A stretch of DNA of 64,000 nucleotides from Haloechinothrix sp033042135 (GCF_033042135.1 NZ_WBXM01000001.1:124001-188000), one strand, 5' to 3'; shown: positions 1 through 8,394, counted from the stretch's first letter. Notes: generated by a model not told the origin, from the sequence alone. A program made the numbers and translations.

Positions 1-831
1 ATCCGCGGGACCCTCACGTACGCGGTAGCCGTCGGTCATGGCATTGGCCGTCGCGACGACCTCCGGGTCGATCGCGAAGCACACCGCGTCGAACAGCTCA
101 GCCTCATCCTCGGCGTCCGGGGCCTCGCGCACCAGCGTGCGCAGCCTGCCTCCCTGACGCATCTCGTCGGCGAGCCGGTCGCTGTCGAGGACGATGTCCC
201 CTTCCACCGGCTCGGCGATGATGCGCTGGTTACTCGCGATCGGCCACAGCATGGACACCGGCCGCGGCGGTGCGGTCGGCTCGACGGGATCGGCTCCCGG
301 CACTTCGAGCACCGGCAGCACCATGCTGAAGGCGGCTAGCCGGGCGGTGTCTCCACCCTCGGGTTCGCCGTTGATGTTCACCAGGAGCGGGTACAGCGCG
401 GCTTCGGGGAACTCGAACCCTCCTTGGCCACCGGTGAGCGGGACCGAGAGCCGCACCGTGGCGCTCTGCCCGGGCTCCAGCCGGTCGGTGACCTCCTCGA
501 AGCCGGTATGCTGCGCGTCGGTGCGGGCGTCGCCTGCCAAAGCGGTGGCCACTTCGTCCGGTGAGCGTTGCGGTATCCCCGCCTGCACCCGCACGCGCGG
601 CTGGTGGATGCTCTCGTCGGTGACGTTGGTCACCTCACCGGTGATCGTCAGTTCCTCGTCGTCACCGGTCACCGCGCGGGGGGTGATCGAATCGATCGTC
701 AGCGTGAGGTGATCGGCTGCGGCCTGGGGTGGCTGTGCCGTTGCCGCACCCTGGCCGAGCAGCGCGGGCAGCAGCAGGGCGATCGCTGCCAGCGCCATCG
801 CTGCAACGGGGCGTGAGCATCCAGAGCGCAC
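1..831 (-). CDS. DUF6049 family secreted/membrane protein, partial (C-terminus beyond window)
   Basis: The frame stays open from the left edge to a GTG at 831, giving 277 residues of the N-terminal part. That start follows a GAGGA ribosome site by 7 bases. The N-terminus is a signal peptide: Arg-rich start, then a hydrophobic stretch ending LLGQGAATA before a Gln/Pro/Ala-rich mature start. The exported part begins LTLTIDSITPRAV and reads as an immunoglobulin-like beta domain (TGEVTNVTDE, LEPGQSATVRLSVPL). This matches the mycobacterial Rv3909 family, which sits between mutT4 and the MviN/MurJ flippase gene; here too mutT4 lies just upstream on the same strand, 85 bases away. Its precise role is not established. 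The family continues for several hundred residues and usually ends in a transmembrane segment, which cannot be seen here. Confidence 0.85.
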   Translation of the reverse strand, partial: MRSGCSRPVAAMALAAIALLLPALLGQGAATAQPPQAAADHLTLTIDSITPRAVTGDDEELTITGEVTNVTDESIHQPRVRVQAGIPQRSPDEVATALAGDARTDAQHTGFEEVTDRLEPGQSATVRLSVPLTGGQGGFEFPEAALYPLLVNINGEPEGGDTARLAAFSMVLPVLEVPGADPVEPTAPPRPVSMLWPIASNQRIIAEPVEGDIVLDSDRLADEMRQGGRLRTLVREAPDAEDEAELFDAVCFAIDPEVVATANAMTDGYRVREGPAD

Positions 832-916
832 GGCGAGATCCTCGCTGACTAGTCGTGCCGTGTGGCGGTGCCGCGTGGGAGCCTCCACGCGACCGCCCAC
901 CTCGTGTTCGTGCTGT

Positions 917-1420
917 TCACCGGTACCTGACTGCCAGGACCTCCTGGGCCTTGGCAGCGAGTTTGCGCTCGTCGGCGTAGGCGAGCACGCCGGCGAGCTC
1001 GCCGAACGGTACCCAGGCGACGTCGGTCACCTCGCTGTCGGCGTTGGAGAGCTCCCCACCGGTGGCTTCGAGCAGGAAGTGATGCACGGTCTTGTGCACG
1101 CGCTTGCGGTCGGCGACGAACCAGTAGTCGATGGTGCCGAGCGACTCGAGTACGCGTGCCGAGATCCCGGTCTCTTCCTTCACCTCGCGTACCGCGGTTT
1201 GCTCCCGCGACTCACCTTCCTCGATATGTCCTTTGGGTAGCGACCACAACAGGCTGCCGCTACGGTCCAGTCTGCCGATGAGCACCACGTGCGTGCGGTC
1301 CTGGTCCACGACGAGCCCACCGGCCGACGTCTCATTGACCGTGATCATGCGGCGCCGCCGATGACGCCGGGAGCGGCGCCCGGAACTGGCAGCGCCGGAG
1401 TGACCGGCAGACGAAGGCAT
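917..1420 (-). CDS. mutT4: NUDIX hydrolase, MutT4-like
   Basis: Hydrolyses nucleoside diphosphate derivatives; MutT-type members clean the nucleotide pool. The 167-residue protein has a very basic N-terminal tail (GRRSRRHRRRR), then the NUDIX domain starting TVNETSAGGLVVD. A full Nudix box is visible as GHIEEGESREQTAVREVKEE followed by TGI, with all catalytic Glu residues present. The LLWSLPKGHIE and VHKTVHHFLLE segments match mycobacterial MutT4 (Rv3908). I place the start at ATG 1420 because a TACTAT -10 box ends 8 bases before it, so the mRNA is probably leaderless. An upstream in-frame ATG at 1441 would lie ahead of that transcription start. The gene is divergent from pcnA and runs toward the DUF6049 gene, as in Mycobacterium. 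Confidence 0.9.
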   Translation of the reverse strand: MPSSAGHSGAASSGRRSRRHRRRRMITVNETSAGGLVVDQDRTHVVLIGRLDRSGSLLWSLPKGHIEEGESREQTAVREVKEETGISARVLESLGTIDYWFVADRKRVHKTVHHFLLEATGGELSNADSEVTDVAWVPFGELAGVLAYADERKLAAKAQEVLAVRYR

Positions 1421-1427
1421 GGTTGCG

Positions 1428-1450
1428 ATAGTAGAGCACATGTCGTGCTC
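1428..1450 (-). promoter_or_regulatory. mutT4 promoter with adjoining inverted repeat
   Basis: On the minus strand a TACTAT hexamer (1428-1433) ends 8 bases before the mutT4 ATG, suiting a leaderless transcript. Abutting it is a perfect 6-bp inverted repeat, GAGCAC-N5-GTGCTC (1434-1450), where a regulator could block polymerase. The divergent pcnA gene starts 120 bp away. The -10 call rests on position and the TANNNT pattern; the regulator is unknown. Confidence 0.5.
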
Positions 1451-1569
1451 ACTCTGTGAAGAACGGCGATGACGCAACGATCTTGCCGATCTCGGTGATC
1501 CCGGTGGCGGTGCCCGTGGTGACGGTCCGCGCACGATCGGCCCGGTATCCGAGGGTACCCTGACATTTT

Positions 1570-3120
1570 GTGCCCGAACCTGCGTCCGACACTGCTACAG
1601 CCTCCGCCATCCGGTCCGCTATGCGTAACAGTGTGATCGAGCTGATGCGGATCTCCCCGGTCGCCGACCAGCTCGCCACCCTGTTTCACGACGCTGGTCA
1701 CGAGCTGTATCTGGTGGGCGGCAGCGTGCGGGACGCGCTGCTCGGCAGGCTCGCGGAGGAAAGAGCCGGGCAAGCGGGGCAAGCCGAGCGAGCAGGGCAG
1801 GCGGGCGCGGCCCAGTCCGAGGACCGGGGTAAGCCGGAGGACCTGGACTTCACCACCGACGCGCGCCCCGAGCAGATCATGGACCTGGTGCGTGGCTGGG
1901 CGGATGCGGTCTGGGAGACCGGCATCGAGTTCGGCACGGTCTCGTTGCGCAAGAACGGCACCCAGTTGGAGATCACCACGTTCCGTGCCGATAGCTACGA
2001 CAGGGTCGGCAGGCATCCCGACGTCGTGTTCGGCAACAGCATCACCGATGACCTGATGCGCAGGGACTTCACGGTGAATGCCATGGCGATCGAGCTGGGA
2101 GCCAAGACGTTCGTGGACCCGTTCGGCGGGCTGGAGGCGCTTGCCCGCGGCGAGCTGGACACCCCGGCGCCGCCGGAGGAGTCGTTCGCCGACGACCCGC
2201 TGCGGATGCTCCGCGCCGCGCGGTTCGTCTCCCATCTCGGCTTCACGGTCCACCAGCGGGTGTTCACCGCGATGACCGAGATGGCAGGCGAGATCGAGCG
2301 GATCAGCGCCGAGCGGGTGCAGGGCGAGCTGACCAAGCTGATGCTCGGCGACCAGCCACGCCGAGGGATCGAGCTGATGACCGACAGCGGGCTCGCCGAG
2401 TACGTGCTGCCGGAGGTGCCCGGCATGCGGCTGGCCATCGACGAGCACCATCAGCACAAGGACGTCTACGAGCACTCGCTGACGGTGCTGGACCAGGCGA
2501 TCGACCTGGAGACCAAGCACGAACCGGCCTCCGGGCCCGACCTGGTGCTGCGGCTGGCCGCACTGCTGCACGACATCGGCAAACCAGACACCCGCAAGTT
2601 CGAGCCGGGTGGCGGTGTGAGCTTCCATCACCACGAGGTTGTCGGTGCCCGGATGGCGCGCAAGCGGCTGCGGAAGCTGCGCTACTCCAAGGAGGTCATT
2701 TCCGATGTCTCCCAGCTCGTGTACCTGCACCTGAGGTTTCACGGCTACGGCAAGGGCGAGTGGACCGACTCGGCGGTGCGCCGGTACGTCACCGATGCCG
2801 GTCACCTGCTGACCCGGCTGCACAAGCTGGTGCGGGCCGACTGCACCACGCGCAACAAGCGCAAGGCGGCCTCGCTGCAGCGCAACTACGATGACCTCGA
2901 GGAGCGGATCGCGCGTATCAAGGCCGAGGAGGACCTCGCCAAGGTGCGCCCCGATCTCGACGGTAACGAGATCATGGCGATCCTCGGGCTGGAGCCCGGT
3001 CCGCTGGTGGGTAAGGCGTGGCAGCATCTCAAGAACGTGCGGCTCGACCGCGGCCCTCTCGATCGCGAGGAGGCAATCGCCGAGCTGCATCGCTGGGCCG
3101 AGGAGCAGGGCATACGGTGA
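1570..3120 (+). CDS. pcnA: CCA tRNA nucleotidyltransferase (HD-domain, actinobacterial PcnA type)
   Basis: Adds or repairs the 3'-CCA end of tRNAs. The 516-residue product has the class II nucleotidyltransferase signature: GGSVRD at residues 50-55 and the metal-binding DLDF at 91-94. Then follow RRDFTVNAMA, the DDPLRMLRAARF helix, the RISAERVQGEL region, and a C-terminal HD domain (LHDIGKP, His334/Asp335, then FHHHEVVGA). Close similarity along the whole length to M. tuberculosis Rv3907c supports the name. A roughly 29-residue low-complexity insertion rich in Ala-Gly-Gln (61-89) separates GGSVRD from DLDF, where relatives have a very short link. The start is GTG 1570; a TACCCT box lies 8 bases before it and no Shine-Dalgarno is evident, so leaderless initiation is plausible. 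An internal ATG at 1621 is a weaker alternative. Confidence 0.95.
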   Translation: MPEPASDTATASAIRSAMRNSVIELMRISPVADQLATLFHDAGHELYLVGGSVRDALLGRLAEERAGQAGQAERAGQAGAAQSEDRGKPEDLDFTTDARPEQIMDLVRGWADAVWETGIEFGTVSLRKNGTQLEITTFRADSYDRVGRHPDVVFGNSITDDLMRRDFTVNAMAIELGAKTFVDPFGGLEALARGELDTPAPPEESFADDPLRMLRAARFVSHLGFTVHQRVFTAMTEMAGEIERISAERVQGELTKLMLGDQPRRGIELMTDSGLAEYVLPEVPGMRLAIDEHHQHKDVYEHSLTVLDQAIDLETKHEPASGPDLVLRLAALLHDIGKPDTRKFEPGGGVSFHHHEVVGARMARKRLRKLRYSKEVISDVSQLVYLHLRFHGYGKGEWTDSAVRRYVTDAGHLLTRLHKLVRADCTTRNKRKAASLQRNYDDLEERIARIKAEEDLAKVRPDLDGNEIMAILGLEPGPLVGKAWQHLKNVRLDRGPLDREEAIAELHRWAEEQGIR

Positions 3121-3255
3121 CCGGACCGCGCGGGGCCTGCTGACGGCCCCGCTCACCGACAGTGACACCGATTTCTGCGAGCATCACCGGAGCGTGTCGC
3201 GCTGAGCGCGGCGTTCGTGGAGGTCGTTCCTCCCCTGTGTGCGGTGAGTGAGAAC

Positions 3256-3837
3256 ATGGTGCCTGTGCGAGCGATCTCCGACGTTGAGCAGGGGTCACTG
3301 CTGGTCGCCGATCCGAGCATGTCCGACCCGAACTTCCGCAGGACGGTCGTCTACGTGCTGCACCACAGCGAGGAGGGCACGCTCGGTGTGGTGTTGAACC
3401 GGCCAAGCGAGATCCCGGTGGACGACGTGTTGCCCTCATGGGCCGGACATGTGGTGGAACCCGCCTCGGTGTTCGTCGGCGGGCCGGTGGAACAGGACAC
3501 CCCGCTGTGCCTTGCCGCGTTACGTACCGGGGAACGTGCGAGCGCGGTGCCCGGCACGATCGGCGTGCGGGGGCCGGTGGCACTTGTGGTGCTCGACGCC
3601 GACCCGGATCTGCTGGTACCGCGCCTGCGGGGGATGCGGGTGTTCGCCGGGTACGCGGGATGGAGCGTGGGCCAGCTGGACAGCGAGATCCAGCGCGGAG
3701 ACTGGTTGGTGGTTCCGGCGCTACCCGCCGACGTGCTCGCCAGCCCGGACACGGATCTGTGGGGGCACGTGCTCCGCAGGCAGGGAGTACCGACCGCGTT
3801 ACTCGCTACCCACCCCGGTGACCTCCAACTCAACTAG
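3256..3837 (+). CDS. YqgE/AlgH family protein
   Basis: The product (193 residues from ATG 3256) begins VPVRAISDVEQGSLLVADPS and contains the family hallmarks: NFRRTVVYVLHHSEEGTLGVVLNRP, VFVGGPV and FAGYAGWSVGQLDSEI. YqgE/AlgH proteins are widespread, have a single compact alpha/beta fold and no agreed biochemical function; AlgH in Pseudomonas was named from an alginate phenotype. The position between pcnA and the SdpI/leuS genes corresponds to M. tuberculosis Rv0038. The frame is open upstream to a possible start at 3217, but the extra residues do not look like the family, so the ATG at 3256 is preferred. Confidence 0.9.
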   Translation: MVPVRAISDVEQGSLLVADPSMSDPNFRRTVVYVLHHSEEGTLGVVLNRPSEIPVDDVLPSWAGHVVEPASVFVGGPVEQDTPLCLAALRTGERASAVPGTIGVRGPVALVVLDADPDLLVPRLRGMRVFAGYAGWSVGQLDSEIQRGDWLVVPALPADVLASPDTDLWGHVLRRQGVPTALLATHPGDLQLN

Positions 3838-3860
3838 CGGTCAGGTGGTTCGGTAGCGCG

Positions 3861-4310
3861 TCACGACTCCCCGGCCGGGCCGCAGCCTCCCGCACCACAG
3901 CCGCAGCCGCCACAGCCCGCGGCGGCCGGTTTCGCGTCCGGCACCGCCGCGGCCGCGCGATGGCCGAGCGCGCCACCTGCGCCGACGAGCGCGACCATGC
4001 CGACCATCCCGACGCTCACCGCGAGCACGATGCCGAAGGTGTCGGGCATCACCGCCGACGCGAGCCCGGAGACGACACCGACCCCACCGGCGACCATCGT
4101 CGGGAGGGCGGCCACCCGGTTGCCCACGCGGAACGCCTCGTCGTTGCGCAGCGTCGCCCAGGTGCGCACGCCCGCTCCCCGGTCACGGGGGATCCGGCCG
4201 CGCCAGCCGAGGTATCCACCCCACCCGATCAGTACGCCACAGAGGATGGGAATCAGTGCCAGGAATGCCACGAGCGTAGGATAAGCGGCTCCCCCATCGG
4301 TACCGGCCAC
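3861..4310 (-). CDS. SdpI-like membrane protein with cysteine-rich tail
   Basis: A 149-residue membrane protein with about three hydrophobic segments: residues 10-33 (LVAFLALIPILCGVLIGWGGYLG), about 70-88 and about 92-113. After the first is the SdpI-family signature GRIPRDRGAGVRTWATLRNDEAFRVGNR, close to the consensus GKxPRNxxxGVRTxxTxxSDEAWxxGHR. SdpI is the immunity and signalling protein for the Bacillus toxin SdpC, but actinobacterial homologues in this position (compare Rv0039c) have no demonstrated immunity role. The C-terminus is unusual: CGGCGCGAGGCG packs five cysteines into 12 residues and could bind a metal or form disulfides. The gene converges with yqgE (24-bp gap) and is divergent from leuS. 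Confidence 0.75.
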   Translation of the reverse strand: MAGTDGGAAYPTLVAFLALIPILCGVLIGWGGYLGWRGRIPRDRGAGVRTWATLRNDEAFRVGNRVAALPTMVAGGVGVVSGLASAVMPDTFGIVLAVSVGMVGMVALVGAGGALGHRAAAAVPDAKPAAAGCGGCGCGAGGCGPAGES

Positions 4311-4470
4311 GGGTGAACGGGCGAGCAGCCTGGATCACAGTCCCGTCGCGACTTCGATGTCGGCCACTCGGCACGAGGGTCCGCTCGCTCCGTCGACATG
4401 ATCCACGTGAAACATGGCGCCCTGCCGCGCTCACGGGCAGGGCCGCACCTGTGCTGTCAGTGTCACCAGC

Positions 4471-4663
4471 TAGTATGAGGCCATGGTGAAGGTTCGTCTC
4501 CTTCTCGGCGTGCCGCGCTGACCGGACGGTCACGCGCGGCTACCCCTCATGCTCGCCCGGGCTGGGGGGTTCTGTTGTATGAGGAGGCCGAAACGTTGAT
4601 CACCAGCCTGCCGGCTGCGACCGTCGGCAGGAAGGGTGTGCATTGCACCGAAAGGTTTCTGCG
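4471..4663 (+). promoter_or_regulatory. leuS promoter and putative leader-peptide attenuator
   Basis: A TAGTAT -10 box (4471-4476) lies 6 bases before a 12-codon leader ORF with three consecutive Leu codons. The leader stop codon lies inside a strong hairpin (4513-4539: CCGCGC/GCGCGG plus TGACC/GGTCA around GGAC). Further on are alternative pairings: ACCCC 4542-4546 with GGGGT 4566-4570, followed by TCTGTTGT; CCTCAT 4545-4550 with ATGAGG 4579-4584; and CCTGCCG 4607-4613 with CGGCAGG 4625-4631 just before leuS. This arrangement suits ribosome-mediated attenuation by leucyl-tRNA level. Which pairing acts as terminator or sequesters translation is not proven. I see no T-box. Confidence 0.6.
4483..4521 (+). 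CDS. leuS leader peptide
   Basis: A 12-residue ORF, ATG 4483 to TGA 4519-4521, reading MVKVRLLLGVPR. Codons 6-8 are CTC CTT CTC, three successive leucines. The ATG is 6 bases after the TAGTAT -10 box, so the leader peptide would itself be translated from a leaderless mRNA start. A ribosome stalled on the Leu codons (4498-4506) would cover the 5' arm of the hairpin at 4513-4539. It lies 142 bp before leuS. The Leu run and placement upstream of the cognate synthetase gene are seen directly; the regulatory function is inferred. Confidence 0.6.
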   Translation: MVKVRLLLGVPR

Positions 4664-7546
4664 ATGAGCGAGGCAACCGAGGGCGCGCCCGCGCACCGGT
4701 ACACGTCCGCGCTGGCGGGCGAGATCGAGCGGCGCTGGCAGGAATACTGGGACGCGCACGGCACGTTCCACGCCCCGAACCCCGCTGGGCCGCTGGCTAC
4801 CGGCGACGGGGTGCCGGAGGACAAGCTGTTCGTGCAGGACATGTTCCCGTACCCGTCGGGTCACGGGCTGCACGTCGGCCACCCGCTCGGCTTCATCGGT
4901 ACCGATGTCTTCGCCAGGTACAGCCGGATGTGCGGCCGGAACGTGCTGCACACCATGGGGTTCGACGCTTTCGGTCTGCCAGCGGAGCAGTACGCAGTGC
5001 AGACCGGCCAGCACCCGCGGACCACCACCGAGAACAACATCGAGCGCTACCTGGCCCAGCTGCGGCAGCTCGGGTTCGGTCACGACACGCGCAGGCGGAT
5101 CTCGACCATCGACCCCGACTACTACCGGTGGACGCAGTGGATCTTCCTGCAGATCTACAGCTCCTGGTACGACACCGAGCAGCAACGCGCGCGGCCGATC
5201 AGCGAGCTGGAAGATCAGTTCGCGCGTGGTGAGCGGGACACGCCCCAAGGGCGTCCGTGGGAGGAGCTCAGCGCCGTCGAGCGCAGCGAGATCCTCGACT
5301 CGTATCGGCTGGCTTACGTCAGCGAATCGCCGGTGAACTGGTGCCCAGGGCTGGGGACCGTGCTGTCGAACGAGGAGGTCACCTCCGAGGGGCGCAGCGA
5401 GCGCGGCAACTTCCCGGTGTTCCAGCGCAACCTCAAGCAGTGGATGATGCGGATCACCGCCTACGCCGACCGCCTCGTCGACGACCTGGACCGGCTGGAC
5501 TGGCCGGAAAAGGTCAAGGCGATGCAGCGGAACTGGATCGGCCGTTCACGCGGCGCCACCATCCACTTCCCGGTCAGCCCGGACGCCGCTGCCGCCGACG
5601 GTGCGACGATCGAGGTGTTCACGACCCGGCCAGACACGCTGTTCGGCGCGACCTACATGGTTCTCGCGCCAGAGCACCCGCTGGTCGACGAGCTGACAGC
5701 CGAGCGGTGGCCGGAGGGTGTGGACCAGCGCTGGACGGCGGGTGCCGCCACCCCGGCCGAGGGCGTGGCCGTGTACCGGCGTGCGGCCGCGATGAAGAGC
5801 GAATTGGACCGGCAGCAGGAGGCCAAGGAGAAATCCGGCATCTTCACCGGCTCGTACGCGGTCAATCCGGTGAACGGCCAGCACATCCCGATTTTCGTTG
5901 CCGACTACGTGCTCATGGGGTACGGCACCGGCGCGATCATGGCTGTGCCCGGGCAGGACGAGCGCGACTGGGACTTCGCCGAGGCCTACGGCCTGGAGAT
6001 CATCCGTACGGTGCGGCCGGAAGGCGGCATGGAGGGCTACGAGAGCCAGCCGTTCCTCGGCGACGGCATCGTGATCAACTCTGCCAACGACGAAGGGCTG
6101 GACCTCAATGGCCTTGGGGTCGAGCAGGCCAAGGAAACCGTGATCGACTGGCTGACCAAGCACGGTCACGGGCGCGCCGACGTGCAGTACAAGCTGCGCG
6201 ATTGGCTGTTCTCCCGGCAGCGCTACTGGGGCGAGCCGTTCCCGATCGTCTACGACGTGGAGGGCATCGCCCACCCGCTGCCGGAGCACATGCTGCCGGT
6301 GGAGCTGCCGGATGTGGCGGACTACTCGCCTGCCACCTACGAGCCGGAGGATGTGGATTCCCAGCCGGTGCCGCCGTTGGAGAAGGCCACCGACTGGGTC
6401 GAGGTGGAGTTGGACCTGGGCGACGGCAAGCGACCGTACCGCAGGGAGACCAACACCATGCCCAACTGGGCGGGTTCGTGCTGGTACCAGCTGCGCTACA
6501 TCGACCCCACCAACGAGGAGCGGATGTGCCACCCGGACAACGAGCGGTACTGGATGGGGCCGCGTCCGGAGATCCACGGACAGGACGATCCCGGCGGTGT
6601 TGACCTGTACGTCGGCGGGGTGGAGCACGCCGTGCTGCACCTGCTGTACGCGCGGTTCTGGCACAAGATCCTGTACGACCTGGGGCACGTATCCTCGGAG
6701 GAGCCGTACCGGAAGCTGTTCAACCAGGGCTACATCCAGGCGTACGCCTACACCGACTCCCGCGGCGTGTACGTGCCAGCCGAGGAGGTCGTCGAGGAGA
6801 ACGGCCGGTACTTCTACAACGGCGAGGAGGTCAGTCAGGAGTACGGCAAGATGGGCAAGAGCCTGAAGAATGTCGTGACTCCGGACCAGATGGCCGAGGA
6901 CTTCGGGGTCGACACCTTCCGGTTCTACGAGATGTCCATGGGGCCGCTGGAGGACTCCCGCCCGTGGGCGACCAAGGACGTCGTCGGGGCGCACCGCTTC
7001 CTGCAGCGGCTGTGGCGGCTGCTCGTGGACGAGGCGTCCGGGCAGCTGCGGGTGGCCGATGTGGAGCCCGGTGTCGAGGACCGCAAGCGGCTGAACCGCA
7101 CCATCGCGGCGGTGCGTGAGGATTACGCCAATCTGCGGTTCAACACCGCGGGGGCGAAGCTGATCGAGCTGAACAACTACCTCACCAAGTCCTACGGTTC
7201 GGCCAAGGCGACCCCGCGCGAACTCGCTGAGCCGCTGGTGCTGATGCTCGCGCCGATGTGTCCGCACATCGCCGAGGAGCTGTGGCACCGGCTGGGGCAC
7301 GAGGGTTCGCTGGCGCATGGCCCGTTCCCGGAGGCCGACGAGCAGTACCTGGTCGACGAGACCGTCGAGTACCCGATCCAGGTCAACGGCAAGGTGCGCT
7401 CGCGGGTCACCGTCCCCGCCGACGCCGACGAGGAGGCGGTCCGGAGCGCGGCACTGGCCGAGGAGAAGATCGCCGACCTGCTCGACGGCGGCGAGCCCCG
7501 CAAGGTGATCGTGGTTCCCGGACGCCTCGTCAACGTGGTGCTCTAG
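4664..7546 (+). CDS. leuS: leucyl-tRNA synthetase
   Basis: Charges tRNA-Leu with leucine in the cytoplasm. The 960-residue class I synthetase shows the HIGH-type motif HVGH at residues 70-73 within PYPSGHGLHVGHPLGF, the CP1 editing domain with TTRPDTLFGATYMVLAPEHP, and YGTGAIMAVPGQDERD. The second signature is the variant KMGKS (Lys729), followed by the anticodon-binding region (MCPHIAEELWHRLG) and the C-terminal domain with VNGKVR. The ATG at 4664 follows GAAAGG by 8 bases and is preferred over an in-frame TTG at 4643. Actinobacterial LeuS has KMGKS-like variants, so this is not a defect. The gene follows the leader peptide described separately and ends at a strong convergent hairpin shared with the TetR gene. 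Confidence 0.98.
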   Translation: MSEATEGAPAHRYTSALAGEIERRWQEYWDAHGTFHAPNPAGPLATGDGVPEDKLFVQDMFPYPSGHGLHVGHPLGFIGTDVFARYSRMCGRNVLHTMGFDAFGLPAEQYAVQTGQHPRTTTENNIERYLAQLRQLGFGHDTRRRISTIDPDYYRWTQWIFLQIYSSWYDTEQQRARPISELEDQFARGERDTPQGRPWEELSAVERSEILDSYRLAYVSESPVNWCPGLGTVLSNEEVTSEGRSERGNFPVFQRNLKQWMMRITAYADRLVDDLDRLDWPEKVKAMQRNWIGRSRGATIHFPVSPDAAAADGATIEVFTTRPDTLFGATYMVLAPEHPLVDELTAERWPEGVDQRWTAGAATPAEGVAVYRRAAAMKSELDRQQEAKEKSGIFTGSYAVNPVNGQHIPIFVADYVLMGYGTGAIMAVPGQDERDWDFAEAYGLEIIRTVRPEGGMEGYESQPFLGDGIVINSANDEGLDLNGLGVEQAKETVIDWLTKHGHGRADVQYKLRDWLFSRQRYWGEPFPIVYDVEGIAHPLPEHMLPVELPDVADYSPATYEPEDVDSQPVPPLEKATDWVEVELDLGDGKRPYRRETNTMPNWAGSCWYQLRYIDPTNEERMCHPDNERYWMGPRPEIHGQDDPGGVDLYVGGVEHAVLHLLYARFWHKILYDLGHVSSEEPYRKLFNQGYIQAYAYTDSRGVYVPAEEVVEENGRYFYNGEEVSQEYGKMGKSLKNVVTPDQMAEDFGVDTFRFYEMSMGPLEDSRPWATKDVVGAHRFLQRLWRLLVDEASGQLRVADVEPGVEDRKRLNRTIAAVREDYANLRFNTAGAKLIELNNYLTKSYGSAKATPRELAEPLVLMLAPMCPHIAEELWHRLGHEGSLAHGPFPEADEQYLVDETVEYPIQVNGKVRSRVTVPADADEEAVRSAALAEEKIADLLDGGEPRKVIVVPGRLVNVVL

Positions 7547-7552
7547 CGTTCG

Positions 7553-7615
7553 GGTGCGAGCCGAAGGGCCCCTTCGGTGCGTATTCGGTACCCAAGGACT
7601 CCTTCGGCTCGCACC
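7553..7615. terminator. convergent hairpin between leuS and tetR
   Basis: Perfect 15-bp inverted arms, GGTGCGAGCCGAAGG (7553-7567) and CCTTCGGCTCGCACC (7601-7615), flank an inner GGGCCCCTTCGG-type sequence that can make secondary pairings. It sits 6 bp after the leuS stop and 41 bp past the convergent TetR stop, so it could end transcription in both directions. There is no long T-run, as is common in high-GC actinobacteria. Confidence 0.7.
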
Positions 7616-7656
7616 ACCGCCCCGGAACGATCACTCGATGAGCTCGGCGGGGCAGG

Positions 7657-8394
7657 TCAGGCGTTGTCCAGGCCGACGGTGCGGGCGATGTCGGTGAGCA
7701 TCGCGTCGAACCACGCGTCGGGGTCGGCGGTCGGCATCGGGATGTTGCCGGACACCTCGAGGGCGACGTGGCCGAAGATCCTGGTCCAGAACTGCACCAT
7801 CAGATAGGACAGCCCGAGCGTCAGCCTGCTCTCGTCGACCTCCTGATCGGTCGCCGAGCTCAGCAGCTCCAGCAGCGCGGCCCGGAAGGCGCCGACGTCC
7901 TCCCGAAGCTGTTCGGGCACGTACTCGTCCGCCGGGATGGTGAGCTCGTGGTGCGCGAGCACGTGCCACACGCTGGTGATGAACACCTGCCCGAAAGGCT
8001 CGGTCGCGTGGTCGAGCGGGGTGGCCGCGGCAGCGGTGTCGGCGCGGCGCGAGGCGAATACCAGGGTGAACTCCCGCGGGTGTTCCAGGGCCCAGCGCCG
8101 GAAACCGCGCAGCGCTGCGAAGAACTGCCCGATCCCGGCGGCATCGCCCGCCTCGGCGATGCGCTCGGCGAGCTCGCCTGCCAGCTCGGTGCAGATGTCC
8201 CGCCGCAGGTGCTCCATCAGATCGGAATGTGACCGGTAGTAGCGGTAGAGGGCGGGCGCGGTGATCCCGAGGTCACGGGCGATGGCGCGGAGGGTGACGC
8301 CTTCCGTGCCGTTCTCGGCGAGCAGGGTCCTCGCTGTCTGGCGGATCTCGGTGCCCATATCGGACCAGCCGGGCTGTGGTGGTGTCTGACGCAT
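7657..8394 (-). CDS. TetR family transcriptional regulator
   Basis: A 245-residue DNA-binding repressor. The N-terminal HTH (about residues 17-63) reads IRQTARTLLAENG...VTLRAIARDLGITAPALYRYYRSHSDLMEHLRR, typical of TetR. The C-terminal helical ligand domain contains the conserved FxxALxGFRRWALEHPREFTLVF pattern of the TetR_C_13/WHG-like group. The ATG at 8394 is chosen because GAAGG lies 8 bases ahead; the frame continues far upstream but without family similarity. It is divergent from a ribokinase-type gene, so it may autoregulate and affect that neighbour. No ligand can be assigned. Confidence 0.88.
   Translation of the reverse strand: MRQTPPQPGWSDMGTEIRQTARTLLAENGTEGVTLRAIARDLGITAPALYRYYRSHSDLMEHLRRDICTELAGELAERIAEAGDAAGIGQFFAALRGFRRWALEHPREFTLVFASRRADTAAAATPLDHATEPFGQVFITSVWHVLAHHELTIPADEYVPEQLREDVGAFRAALLELLSSATDQEVDESRLTLGLSYLMVQFWTRIFGHVALEVSGNIPMPTADPDAWFDAMLTDIARTVGLDNA

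Noticed and set aside
1345..3168. Long open frame antisense to pcnA
   Set aside because: High-GC codon bias opens the complementary frame; the plus strand encodes a full, conserved CCA-adding enzyme and the antisense product has no recognisable motif or plausible composition.
4522..4663. T-box riboswitch before leuS
   Set aside because: No specifier-loop or conserved T-box UGGN-type bulge sequence was recognisable; the Leu-codon ORF explains the region better.
5546..7318. 590-codon open frame antisense to leuS
   Set aside because: Shadow of the synthetase gene; composition (Val/Leu/His/Arg-rich) is typical of antisense GC-rich frames and there is no ribosome site.
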